From the NCBI GenBank assembly GCA_035048495.1, contig CM068549.1:8477822-8541821 (forward strand): 64,000 bases of DNA, in the 5' to 3' direction. The stretch's first letter is position 1; the number at the start of each line of letters is the position of its first letter. The DNA comes from Euptelea pleiosperma. Lineage: Eukaryota; Streptophyta; Magnoliopsida; Ranunculales; Eupteleaceae. A program made the translations under genes and the position numbers. Below the pieces are notes generated by a model. The model was not told the origin of the DNA. It did no database searches and saw nothing but the letters and a program-made list of their open reading frames with translations. Below, one piece after another: positions 1 to 11,691 of this stretch.

Positions 1-585
1 CCAGCCATATAGACATTTCTGTTACATCATTTTAATGAACCTATTAATGTTATTGAGACTTGGAGATCTTCTCCTTTTTAATGAACCTATTAATGTTATT
101 GAGATCCCGAGATCTTCTCTCCGATGTTTAAAATAGGACGCCAAAGGATAATCGCGGACTAATTGAATCACTCCCCTTTGAGACCGCTTGAGCAGAGGAT
201 GACTCCACTTAACAATATTTGAAATCGTTGGATGCACTTTAGACATTCCCCAATCCCTCAATGTGATAGGCTGAGGGACCCATTTAGTTGTTCAAAATGA
301 CGATGTTAGTGAAGGACAGTTCAGTCAAGTTCTGTTGTATGAAATGGATGCCATTCGCATGGACTTGTACTTCTTTGAAGAAAAGATGTCAATCTTCTTT
401 GTCCCAATGATCGCCCTATAAGAGAACTACCAGAGACCAACAATCGCACCATCACATAACACCCACTTGTAACACCAACGCTCATAGTCTCATGTGTTGC
501 CAAATTGTGCCCGACAAGTAATAACCTCCCTTGCACCACCGTCTTCTCCAACGCTGCACAACCACGCCACCATCTTGTTGCTGGA
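1..585. other. Unassigned flank left of Athila LTR
   Basis: No gene is recognised. Short open frames on both strands have no recognisable motif. The stretch contains a short tandem duplication (30-121) and ends with ctgga (581-585), the presumed target-site base set next to the LTR that starts at 586. The matching copy would lie beyond the 5' LTR of element A, which I could not find. Confidence 0.5.
30..121. repeat. 46-bp tandem duplication
   Basis: Two adjacent copies (30-75 and 76-121) share the segment starting ttttaatgaacctattaat and both end in gagatcttct. They differ at a few bases near the middle. The origin is unknown. Confidence 0.8.
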
Positions 586-1675
586 TGAAATTAGGGTTTT
601 TTCGTGTCGTTGGATCGGAAACCCTTGATTTCAACAATACTTGTAATTTCTCCGAATTGGTTCACTTAATCTGCAAAAATGCAGATTTGCACAGTAGCTT
701 GTGTCGGATATCGTCCGCACTCGGGGTTAAAACAATTAAAGAACAAGTTGATAGAAATTTGCTTAGAAATGATGGAAGAGGTGAGAATGGTGATTAATAG
801 TAGGGATTTAAAAATAATCTTTTGGATTGAGATTAATGAACTATTTGAGCTAGAATAAAAATAGAAATTGCCAAAGAATAAAATCAAACTTAATTTATTA
901 AATAATCAAGAATCCTTACACAATTTGAATTAAACAAATGAAATTAAAACTTAATCTAGAAAACAACAATTAGAGAGAAATGTAGAGATAGAAAATGTAG
1001 AGAGAGAAAAAAGAAAGAAATAGGTTTAGAGAAAGAAAACATTAGAGATGGAGAAAGTGCAAGAAATAACTAAATTCTAGAGAGAGAATGAGATAGTTTT
1101 AGAGAGAGAAATGATTTGGGAGAGATTTCTTGAGAGAAAAAATTAGAGAGAGATGAAAGAAGGATACCTCAAACTTACCGAGATCGGATTGACGGGAGTA
1201 GATCGGCCCTTGATTTGGCCACTTGAAGGAGAAGGTGGAGGCTTGGTGCAAGGTGGAGAAAAGTGGTCAAAGGATCAACCCGGAGAGGGACAGCAACGTG
1301 AAGGAGATCAAATCATTAACCCATCGCGTGGTGCAGCAACCATTGTTAAAGTAGGTGGAGCGACCCTTGGAGGAGCTACGGAATGGAGGAGGAGATCGTG
1401 AGGAGCATGGTGCTGGGTCGCATCACCCAAGAGGACCAGCGGCTGTGGGATTTCAGTTCAGTCAGCCTGCAACTTCGATGGTGAAAAGGGGGAGGCGTTA
1501 CGGCCTGTGCAAGGTGGTTTGTCAAACCTGCAACTCTGAGTTACAAGTTTTCACGAGAAGATGGAGGCGTTGATTGCTGCCCTGCGAAAGGTTTAAGGTA
1601 GACAAGATGATGAGACTTTGGAATGGGGAGAAGGGAGTTCGTGGTCATGCGAACTCGAAAATGATGAAGACCAGT

Positions 1676-1699
1676 CGGAGTTGCAGGTCTGCAACTCCG
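1676..1699. repeat. LTR palindrome, 11-bp arms
   Basis: The arms CGGAGTTGCAG and CTGCAACTCCG are perfect inverse complements separated by GT. This is one of at least nine copies of the same palindrome in the Athila LTRs of this window. A GAA-rich stretch follows immediately. Confidence 0.9.
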
Positions 1700-2494
1700 G
1701 CGAAGAGAGAATAGAGGAAGAATGAGAAGAAGAAGCTGAAGAACGGGAAGAAAGGAAGGAACAGAGGGAGCACTGTGGTGCAGATAACGGCTCGAACGGG
1801 AAGCCACAGGGTCCTTCATGGAAGGAACCTCGAGGAGGGAAGGAGGGGTGCGGTAGAACAGCACGAGAGTTACAGACCTGTGAGTTGCAGGTCTTCCCGG
1901 CGAAACAGGGGAGGAGACTGTGCAACCAACAGGAAATAAGAAGAAGAAGAAGAGAAGGGGTTGGTGCTGAACGTGGATGGATGATGGTTGCGTGGGGATG
2001 GTGCTGTAAAGGGTAGCAGGCATGCAACACCAATGTATCCCATGAACGGTGGTGATGCAAGCACCAAGAAACTGGCCGGAGTTGAAGAACTTGAACTGAG
2101 AAGAAGGTGGTTGCACGTGAAATCGTGGAGATCACCAACTCAAGAAACTAGCAACTCGTGAGGAAGAAGAAGGGAACGTGGGTGGCAGAATACTACTCTT
2201 CAATGGAGAACAGTCCAACAAATTAGGAGATGAAGAGACATCCCTAAGGAGAATCTCGGGTTGCAAGCACGTTGCAGATCCTGCAAGGTGTTGCTGATCT
2301 TTTTTAGTTGCAACCTAGGTGTTCCTAATGCAAACCCGAACCAGATCTGGTTCGTGGAGTTTCTGTGAGATGTGGAGTGTGTTCCTGACGGAGATGGGAG
2401 ATAGTCGAACAGAGAAGGTGAAGAGATTGACTTGTTGGTGGTGGTGATAGAGGAGTTCGCCGAAATTGCAGGCAACTCCGGTGAGTATAAAATA

Positions 2495-2572
2495 AAGAAG
2501 AAGAAGAAGAAGAAGAAGAAGAAGAAGAAGAAGAAGAAGAAGAAGAAAAAGAAGATGATGATGAAGAAGAAG
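2495..2572. repeat. GAA trinucleotide microsatellite
   Basis: A run of GAA units, near perfect for about 55 bases and then interrupted by gatgatgat. It lies just beyond a half-palindrome (ggcaactccgg at about 2471) in the LTR. The same LTR region in other copies carries CTT/GAA tracts. Confidence 0.95.
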
Positions 2573-4118
2573 ATCTCCTAAGAAGTTCAGGCGGAACCCG
2601 ATCAAGGTAGTGGAAATGGTGGAGATTGTTGTGCAAGTTTTCGGTGAGCTTCTTGCCAGAATCAATGGAGAAGAGGAAGGTGGTGCTTGATGGAGATATA
2701 TAGTTGCTCAAGAGGATGTGGGAAAGAAAAGATAGAAGCTAGGGGGAGGGAACCAAAGAGAGACCCAAGGTTTCTCTTTCTTTTAAAGGGAGTAGTTTGT
2801 TGTGGGAGAGAGAAACCGTAGGAATGAAGTTGGGGATTGATGAGAAGTGGTCAAAGTTGACCACTTCTCCCATTGGCTTGAATGTGGGCTTGTGAGAGCC
2901 CATGGGTTTATGTTGGCCACTTGCTTTGATTGGGTCATGAATCCATAGGCCTTGGGCTATTAAATGGGTAGGTCAATGGCCATAGAATTGGGCCAAGGAA
3001 ATGCCACATGTCGGCCAGTGAGCCACAGGGATAATGGACCGAAGGATTGGGTATGGGTCATGGGCTCAAGGATAAGCGCCCTAATGGGCCAAATGGATAT
3101 GGGCCTCTTGCGAGGCCATGGGTTAGGGTGCGTTTGGCCGCTAGGGGAGAAAAAATGGTAAATGAGCCCAAAACACCATGGGCTCTAGGACGAGTTACGA
3201 GGCCGTGGGCTTCCAATTTGCTTGTGGACCACTTGGCCATGGGGGCTGTTAGATGATGAAACTATGATAATTGGATGAGATGAGGTGGTAGTTTGACTTG
3301 GTCCACAATTGGTGGACCGTAGGATCTGGAAAGATCCAACGGTCAAATGAATGATCTAACGGTCGAATTGAAGATCTAACGATAGAAGAACTATGAGAGA
3401 TGGAATAAAACTAAAGGAGATAAGATCTGAGGTTAGATGATGGAGATTGAAGGGTTAGGATGATCGATCTAAGGATCAGATGGTGAGATATAGGCAATTC
3501 GATCATGGAGAGGGCGATCGGATGGTAGATCTGGGGATCTAATGGTAGGATGAGATGATCTACGGGTTAGATATTAGAGTCTAGAGAGATGGAGAGAGAA
3601 TTAGGAGAGAGGAGAGAGAAAATAATACAAAATAAAGGCAAAAGAGCTGGCGAAGGGTCATGAACCCTGATCTTCAATGTAATCTTCCGTCGGCTTCACC
3701 AAGTCGTCATTTTATATCAGTTGGTGCGACTTTGAATCACTTTGGCCTGTCTCTTGGTCTTCAGCTTTGCCTCTCTCTTGGTTCTTTATATGGTTCTTGT
3801 CATAGCTTGTTGACTCCTTAAGCTTTGATATTAGGCTTCTATGGTTAATCGTGGGCCCGTAAGTCTTAAAGATCACCCGATCGGATTTCCTGCAAGAGAA
3901 AAGCGCGTAATGAGACTTAATCAAAACGGCTTCATATTTAGACTATCCGAAATGCATATATTTCATGCCAATAGTCAATTTTCGTTTAAAGATTGCGCTC
4001 TACACATTGGAAGAAACTCTTACTTGAAAAAGTCGACGAAAAGATAAGTTTTACGTAAAAGAATGCGACATCGCTATAAGGATAATGGCATAAAATAAGC
4101 ACTTTTGAGCGAATATCA

Positions 4119-6036
4119 CAACCCCCAACTAGCATATTGACAATCCTTAGCAATTATTGCGAAATAAGTGAGCTAAAAAGGGCTTGGCAGAACATGTTAG
4201 AAAACTTATTTGCATTACTCAGAAAAATTCTGTTTTGTCCGATTATTTCTAGGATGCAAGAAATCACTCACAAATTAGAACTAATCAGCAAAATGCAACA
4301 CTTCTATAAATGGACCTTCAAACAAAAGATTACTCAGACTCAGTGGGTGTGTGTGTTCAACATCATCCTTATCTGGTAGTAGAGATATTTGGATCTCCTT
4401 AGAGACTCTATGCCTCGACCTCAATCCTCACTTGTATACCACTCAGAAGTGAATCACTCAGAAATGGTTTTATACTTTTCTCTCAAACTATATGTGAGGA
4501 GATGAATATAAAAATTGGCAATCGTCTCACATATATAGTTCTTGAATGGAGGGTATAAGAAGATTTAAGATCTCATGATTGGAATGTCATATCACTTAAG
4601 AACGTCGGATCAAACTCTATAATTTCTCTTTTCTCCATTCTCCACACTTGATGATGGTACAAATCTAGAATCAAATAGGACTTGTATAGGTTGTATTAAG
4701 GCTTAGGATAGGTTCAGAAAAGAAAGATATTCTGGTATTCAAAAATTCTAAGAGGGTATCTCACTATTCTTTGCAATTTTTCTCAGAGGTAATATTTTCT
4801 TGATTTTTCTTCTTTCGTTTTTCTAATTTTTGTCTTTTTGGATATTCTTCAACCTTTTTCAAATTCTTTTTCCTTTCATTCTTTCTTTTTTATCTTGTTT
4901 TTTTTCAGCACAAACCATTTGTTTTCTTTTCTTTTCTTGGTGTAATCATACCAAATACTCTTTGATCCCTCTCAGAAGTAGGTTATCGTATTGAACTCTT
5001 TTTGGGATTGGGTTTTTGGTTGATGGGTTAACAAAAAAAGGTTTTCATCAAAAAGGCTCAAAAATAGTTTCTAACGGTATAAATGTTAGGTAAGCTAAAA
5101 AGTCTGATTGGTTAGAAATATGGCCTATATCATTTTCTAGGGTTTGTACTTTCATCTTCGATGTCTCGAATGGATATAGAGAAGATTTTTTCTGTAATAA
5201 TCCGAATTTGATGTCGTTCTGAGTTCCATGACCAAAGCAAGGGTTAATGAGATCACTCAATGGAAATATTTAGGAAGTAGAAGAATTGTGAGTCATCTTG
5301 TGACTCAGAATAATTTTATAACCCTCAGAAATAATGAAAAGCTCAAAAGCTTACTGGGTTAGGTCTCCACAATTGTTCTTCTTGGATCTCTAGATAATCT
5401 AAACTTCGGATAATTCTGACGTTGATATGTGAACATTTTTGTAGAATCTGAGTTTTCAAAGATTTTTCAATCCACTGTAGTAATGTTTGCTTTCAAACTG
5501 AATGAAAAGCTAATAAGTGATTTTTCAAAACAGACATCCTTTTCAATAAATAGACTTTCCAAAAAGTTTGTACTCATCATTGTAAAGGATTTGAAAAGCA
5601 TTTCGAAAGTACTCAGAAAACTTTGTAAAACACAGGTTATCACCCCAAAAATACATCTTTTTCTCATTTTTCTCAATTTTTTTTTTTAATGAAGACATGA
5701 GTTTTGATAAATCCCCACCCCCAACTGAAATACAGCACCGTCCTCGGTGCTCTGACAGGGACAAAAATGTATGAAAACTCTGAATGTGATGCATGTTAGA
5801 GGAAGAGTTATACCAGTATGGCTGAGATTTGGTGATACCTGATGGTAGTGAGAGGAATTGTACCTACATAGCAATAATAATATATGAAATATAAGAATTA
5901 TGCATGAGACTCAATGACTTTTAGGAATACCGGAATTGCCTTTCCGAAAGTGCTAAGTATTATGTCTTTAGCCAGACACAACGGGGGTGAAATTCACCCC
6001 CAACTAAGTTAGAGCTCAGAAAGATTAACAAAAACA
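4119..6036 (-). other. 3' UTR of element A with polypurine-like tracts
   Basis: This is the non-coding interval between the integrase stop and the 3' LTR. It aligns by eye with 56981-58937 and 27165-28974. The sense strand shows a polypurine tract touching the LTR (agttgggggttg, 4119-4130), a second G-rich tract (about 5716-5727) beside a stem-loop (about 5730-5747), and a third just after the integrase gene (about 5998-6006). The GAGTCA...TGACTC hairpin lies near 5290-5308. A T-rich stretch (4800-4930) is A-rich in the element's sense. No env-like frame is present, although some Athila elements have one. Confidence 0.75.
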
Positions 6037-7450
6037 TCAATCTATATATATCGGATCAATAAGATCTATCTCGAAGGTTTGAATAGATGACACGTATAAT
6101 TCTTTGAAAGGCTTGAGACGCTGTCCATTGACCTGGAAGGTTGAATTATCCTTCGGATCCTCAACAGTTATAGCCCCATAGGGCTTGACTTCAGTAACAA
6201 CAAATGGGCCTGACCATTGGGATTTTAATTTCCCAGGGAAGATATGAAGTCTAGAATTATAAAGTAAGACCTTCTGTCCTAGGTGGAAATCCTTCCTGAG
6301 GATGCTCTTGTCATGTATCCATTTCATTTTATCTTTATACTTAGTTGACAAGGCATATGAATCATTCCTCAGCTCATCTAATTCATTGAGTTGTAAATTC
6401 CTTTCCTCTCCCGCTGCATCTAAGTCAAAATTTAGTTTTTTGATCGCCCATAGGGCGCGATGCTCGATCTCGACAGGGAGATGGCAAGGTTTACCATATA
6501 CCAACCGATATGGAGACATTTTTAATAGAGTTTTATAGGTTGTACGGTAAGCCCATAGAGCTTCCAAAAGGCGAGTAGACCAGTCTTTATGAGTTGTGTT
6601 GACTGTCTTCTCCAGTATCTGTTTGATTTGTCGATTGGAGACCTCGACCTGACCGCTGGTCTACGGATGGTAAGCAAGGGCAACCTTATGAGTTACTCCA
6701 TACTTTTTCATTAACTTTTCAAACACTCTATTACAGAAAGGGCTACCCCCATCGCTTATAATGGCTTTGGGGGCTCCGAATCGTGCAAAGATGTACTCCC
6801 TCAAAAATCTCACCACAACCTGATGGTCATTGGTTCTGGTTGGAATTGCCTCAATCCACTTAGAGACATAGTCCACAGCTAGGAGGATGAATTGGAAACC
6901 ATTGGATTTAGGAAAGGGCCCCATGAAATCAATACCCCACATATCGAATATCTCATCGACTTGAATAGGGTTCAAGGGCATCATATTTCTCTGCGAAATT
7001 CTTCTAAGGTTTTGACAATTAGGGCAGGCCTTGCAGTAGATATGTGTTTCTCTAAACAGTGATGGCCAGTAGAATCCACATTGTAGGATTTTCTCAGTCG
7101 TCTTTTTGGAACTGAAGTGACCACCACATGGTTGGTCATGACAAGAGGACAAGATATTCAACTGCTGAGATTCAGGGACACAGACGAATAATCTGGTCAG
7201 GACAGTATTTATATAAATAAGGCTCGTCCCAAGAGTAATACTTAACTCTTGCCAGGAATTGATTTTTGTCCTGTTTTGACCAATGAGATGGTATTTCCTC
7301 CGTCACTAAGTAATTGACAATGTCAGCATACTATGGGGTGACGGAGATAGCGAACAATTGTTCGTCAGGAAAAGTATCTAGAATGGGCTGAGATTCAAAA
7401 GTAGACTCTAAGGTCAAGCTTGACAAGTGATCAGCCACAACATTCTCAGT
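6037..7450 (-). pseudogene. Integrase region of element A (broken)
   Basis: Integrase inserts the element's cDNA into the host chromosome. From 7161 down to 6037 the frame runs from the zinc-binding H-H-C-C part (GGHFSSKKTTEK, then CPNCQ) through the core motifs WGIDFMGPF and IISDGG to a C-terminal part with KLKSQWSGPF and VNGQRLK. One in-frame TAG at 6661-6663 replaces the CAG found in element B, just before the segment with the catalytic glutamate (SGQVEVSN). A 2-bp loss relative to B near 7185 breaks the frame upstream, so 7162-7450, which should link RNase H to integrase, is not continuous. This is an inactive pseudogene. Confidence 0.88.
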
Positions 7451-9328
7451 TCATTTCTTATCCCTGATCTCTAGATCGAATTCTTGCAATAGAAGGATCC
7501 ATCTAATCAATCTCAGCTTCATCTCCTTTTTGGACATTAGATATCTCAGAGCCGCATGATCCGTATAAACTATGACTTTAGTGGCCAATAAGTATGGTCT
7601 GAATTTATCCAGAGCAAAAACAATGGCCAGTAGCTCTTTTTCAGTAATGGAGTAGTTTAACTGAGCCGAATTTAAAGTCTTGCTCGCATAGTATATCACA
7701 TGTGGCATTTTGTTGACTCTTTGGCCCAAAACTGCTCTAAGAGCATAGTCGGATGCGTCACACATCACCTCAAAAGGTATGGTCCAATCAGGAGGGCGGA
7801 TGATGGGCGCAGAAGTAAGTTCAGATTTAAGATGCTCGAATGCCTTCACACAATCAGCATTGAAGTTAAAAGGGCTATCCTTAGCCAAAAGACTACATAG
7901 GGTTTGAGCTATCTGGGAGAAATCCTTAATGAATCTTCTGTAGAAGCCTCCATGTCCGAGAAAAGATCGAATATCATGCACAGATTTAGGAATTGGTAGG
8001 GTCGAGATAATATCAATCTTGGCTTTGTCGACCTCAATACCCTTGTCAGAAATGACATGTCCTAGCACGATTCCTTTTTTTACCATGAAGTGGCATTTTT
8101 CCCAATTTAGGACAAGTCGCTTGTCCTGACATCTTGCGAGTACCGGACTCAGATGTTGGAGGCAGTCATCGAAAGAGGATCCAAAGACGGAGAAGTCATC
8201 CATGAAAACTTCTAAGAACCGTTCGACCATGTCCAAAAATATACTCATCATACACCTTTGAAAAGTCGCAGGTGAATTGCAGAGGCCAAAAGGCATGCGA
8301 CTATAGGCAAAAGTGCCAAAGGGACAGGTGAACGTGGTCTTCTCATGGTCCTCGGGTGCAATGGGAATCTGATTATATCCCGAGTAACCATCTAGGAAGC
8401 AATAGTAGGAATGACCTGCAAGACGTTCCAACATCTGATCAATGAATGGGAGAGGGAAATGGTCTTTCCGGGTGTTGGTATTGAGCCATCTGTAGTCAAT
8501 ACAGACTCTCCATCCTTTCTTTAAGCGTTGGGTCACTATTTCTCCTTGATCATTTTCTACAACAGTGAAACCCGCCTTCTTAGGTACGACATGGATTGGA
8601 CTCACCCATTTGCTATCAGAGATGGGGTAAATGATACCCGCATCTAGCAATTTTAGAATTTCATCCCGTACTACTTCTTTTAGGACTGGATTTAACCTCC
8701 TCTGGTGCTCTCTAGACGTCTTAGAGTCGTCTTCAAGATAAATGTGATGCTGACACACAGAAGGGTCTATCCCACGAATGTCATCAATGGTCCATCCTAT
8801 GGCTGATTTGTGCTTCTTTAGCAACATAATCAGTCTATCTTTTTGGGACGCAGATAGGGCAGAAGCAAAGATGATAGGATAAGTCTCTTCAGGACCAAGA
8901 TAAGCATAAGATAGATCAGAAGGTAGAGGCTTAAGCTCGAGTTTCTGATCAGTGGAGCTTGATTCTTCCTCCTCTACCGAGATAGAGTTGACAATAGTAG
9001 GATCTTTGATCATGGTTAGCAGAGGCTCGTACTCAACAATAGGAGGAGGAGTAGAAATCAGTGTAACTGACTCTTGGATAGTATTATCCTCAAAAATTGC
9101 TGACTCCCATTGGAAGTCAGTATCAAAGTGGTCTTGGCACTGTTTCAAGATATCTTCGGTGGAGTCCTGAATTAGACTCTCAACGGCACACATTTCATCT
9201 GTCACATCGCGATCGGCATCCTGTCGCATAAGTCGAAAGATGTTAACCTCAGCCTTTAGGTTGCTGAAGGCAATTGACATATTCCCGTCCCTACACCCAA
9301 TGTGTGCATTCACGGTAGCAAGGAACGG
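7451..9328 (-). pseudogene. Reverse transcriptase / RNase H region of element A
   Basis: This 620-residue open stretch converts element RNA to DNA in intact relatives. It starts with the post-protease linker (AHIGCRDGN), continues through an acidic spacer, then the RT fingers/palm ([39 protein letters not shown]), the FMDD catalytic box at 8195-8206, and an RNase H domain ([36 protein letters not shown]). It is bounded by in-frame stops: TGA at 7451-7453, where element B has a glycine codon, and TGA at 9329-9331 upstream. There is no genuine AUG; the frame only made sense as part of a polyprotein. The retained catalytic residues suggest fairly recent inactivation. Confidence 0.9.
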
Positions 9329-9814
9329 TCAGCCTAGAATGACCGGGATCCGATTATCTTGACATGGTTCTGTGTCGAGGATGATGAAGTCTACAGGATA
9401 GTAAAAGTCAGCTACTTTCACTAGGACATCTTTAATAATTCCCCTTGAAATTTTTATGGACTGGTCGGCCAGCTTCAGAGTAATTTTTGTTGGCTTCATA
9501 TCCTTGAGTCCTAACTGCTGGTATACCGAAAACGGTATGAGATTGACACTAGCTCCTAAGTCCAACAAAGCTGTGCAACTAAAGTTATCACCAATTTCAC
9601 ACTGCACAGTAGGACTTCCCGGATCCTTATGCTTAATTACACTATTGCGTTGGATGAATGTTGTAGCTTTTTCTGCTTAAAAGGCATCTTTGGGTACATG
9701 TGTACGCCGTTTCACAGTGCATAATTCTTTTAGGAATTTGGCATAGAAAGGGATCTGTTTAATAGCAGATAGGAAGGGGATATTGATCTGGACGTCTTTG
9801 TAAACGTCTAAGAT
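9329..9814 (-). pseudogene. Aspartic protease region of element A
   Basis: This is a retropepsin-like protease that would cut the gag-pol polyprotein. The active-site motif LLDLGASVNLIP is visible (DLGAS at 9548-9562); in Athila the usual D-S/T-G is D-L-G. The later strand DFIILDTEPCQDNRIPVILG is also present. The frame ends at the TGA at 9329-9331, where element B has an arginine codon. Upstream of 9607 the frame is interrupted: a TAA near 9678 replaces a leucine codon of B. The rest, to 9814, matches the segment between gag and protease in B. Confidence 0.85.
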
Positions 9815-11691
9815 CTATGAAAATTGTTGATCTCTTTTGTCTTGGACAAGCCTGTCCGGGAAGGGAGGCTTAATCCAACAAATAGATTTGTCCTTCGCCT
9901 GATATCTCTGCACTGGGATTGTAGATTTTGGTGCAGGCTTCACAGCATCAGAGGTGAATTTTGAAATGTGTTCCTCTGTGCTCGGTTTAGGAATATGGGC
10001 GGGAGATAGCTCTGACAGTTCTTTTACTCCCATATCCACAGTCTTTCCAGATCGGAGTGTGGTAACAGCTTATACCTCTCCTTGATAGTTTGGATTTTGT
10101 GACTAGGAACCAACCTCATAAACTGCACCCTTGGCATTCCCTTTAGGATTTGCAATAGGTTGGCTAGGGAAGATGCCTTTGGCTTTCTCAGCTTCTAAAT
10201 TCCCGAGACGCTGCTCTAGGCGCTGCATAAACTGGGTTTGCTGCACAATAAATTGTGATAGGAGGTCTTCTAGACCTGGTTTAGGAGCAGCTTGAGCAAC
10301 CAGTTCACGATTTGAGCTCATAGGGGCAGAATAATTGTAGGATTGAGGTGCAGTTTGACTTAACTGCAGATTCTAGGGATTCTTATTAGGTGCCTGTTGA
10401 CCAAAGTATTGTCCTTGCTGGAATGATCGATTCTGATTAGACGGGTATTGACTCGTCTGGTTCTGACTCTGTTGGTACTGTCCCTGTTGGTATTGTCCCT
10501 GTTGATATTGTCTGTTGGGTTGATTAAACCCAGGAGGATATGTGCTCTGTGCAGGTCTTTGCTGTGGAGCAGATTGCTGCCTCTAGGAGAAGTTAGGATG
10601 ATTTCTCGTATCAGGATGGTATGTTTGGCTATACGAGTTCTGGGTAGGTGGATTAAAGGTATTAAACGCACAAACTTCTTCTTGGAGTGAAGGGGCACAT
10701 CCGTCATTTAAAGGACAATTTTCAGTAGAGTGGGAGGGCTGTAAACAGATATTACAGGGTTCCATTAGGTTCTCTTGACCTATATTCATGACTGGGGCAG
10801 ATTGGTGAACAGGCTTGTATACAGAAACAGCCAGGGCAGAGAGACTGACTTGGTCAAATCTTGAATGAGGGATTTGAGTTCAGGGTCAACCTTTGCTTCA
10901 TTTCCCATATTAGTTTTCAGGACCGGAGTATTTCGACTAAACTCATTGTTAATCGTCCAATGTTGGGAATTTTCACTTAATTCTCCCAAAAATTTGTACG
11001 CTTCAGTAGGAGTATTATGCATGAATTTTCCTTGGCACATGGATTCTACCATAGTGCGGGACTCATCAGTAAGTCCCTTGTAGAAAATGTGAACCAAACT
11101 GCCTTTGTCGATATTGTGATGTAGACACTTGGTCAGATGATCCTGGAATCTTTCCCAGGCTTCATAAAATTTCTCATTGGACTTTTGTCGGAAGTCCTGT
11201 ATGAGTTGTTTCATTTGATTAGTACGAGTCATGGGGTAAAATTTGGACATAAATTTTCCTACAAGTTCTTTCCAACTTGTGATAGAATCTGCCGGAAGAG
11301 AGTAAAGCCAGTCCGATGCTCTATCCTTTAGAGAAAAAGGAAAAACTCTCAGTCTAACATTGTCATCATCAAGATTCTAATTTCTAAAGAGCAAGATGAC
11401 ATGTTGAAATTCCCTAATATGGGAATAGGGGTCTTCTCTGGGGAGACCTCTAAAAGTTGACAGCATTTGAATAGTTTGCGGCCTAATCTCGAATTGCACC
11501 GCCGCAGTAAGTGGAAGAACAATGCATGATGGCGGGTTGGCCGAGATCGGCGCATACGTCTCGATAAGGGGATGTTCGTCTGCCATGACGATGAAGGTAT
11601 TTTCTCTGGAAGAAGGGGGAGGAAAGGGGGAGGGGTGATGAATAGTGGAAGACTCCACTGTAAGAGAAAAGGGCACCGACGATGGAGACAT
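9815..11691 (-). pseudogene. gag A of element A (broken)
   Basis: Gag forms the virus-like particle and binds element RNA. From 11691 downward the N-terminal segment (ANPPSCIVLP...FEIRPQTIQMLSTF), the capsid-like part (MKQLIQDFRQKSNEKFYEAW; FYKGLTDESRTMVESMCQG) and a CCHC zinc knuckle (C-N-I-C...H-S-T-E-N-C, 10715-10756) are all recognisable, followed by a glutamine/asparagine-rich stretch and a PFPDRLVQDKRDQQFS motif. Several frame breaks split the gene. The first ATG lies at 11689-11691, directly after the TAA that ends gag B, so the two gags abut. Its closest relative in the window is element B gag. Confidence 0.82.

Larger units (their letters stand above)
586..4118 (-). repeat. 3' LTR of Athila element A (3.5 kb, long type)
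   Basis: The boundaries are TG at 586 and CA at 4118, the same termini seen in the solo LTRs that have target duplications. The U5-like end (about 586-740) carries the conserved TTTCCG/CGGAAA hairpin region in diverged form, and the far end carries the conserved block with gcttattttaagc in the sense direction. It contains AG-rich stretches (950-1150, 3590-3640), a palindrome at 1676-1699, a long GAA tract (2495-2572) and a decayed tRNA-like segment at about 3648-3712. The long frames predicted here on either strand are LTR sequence, not genes. Confidence 0.88.

Noticed and set aside
1541..2138. Long minus-strand frames of 181-191 codons
   Set aside because: They lie wholly in the element A LTR, overlap each other in different frames, are Ser/Pro/Leu-rich and include the translated palindrome.
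5543..5874. Possible conserved small protein containing STEDGAVF..GVGIY, also at 27283-27483 and 58585-58782
   Set aside because: The shared residues fall on the stem-loop and G-tract; upstream the three copies need different frames, so nucleotide conservation explains it.
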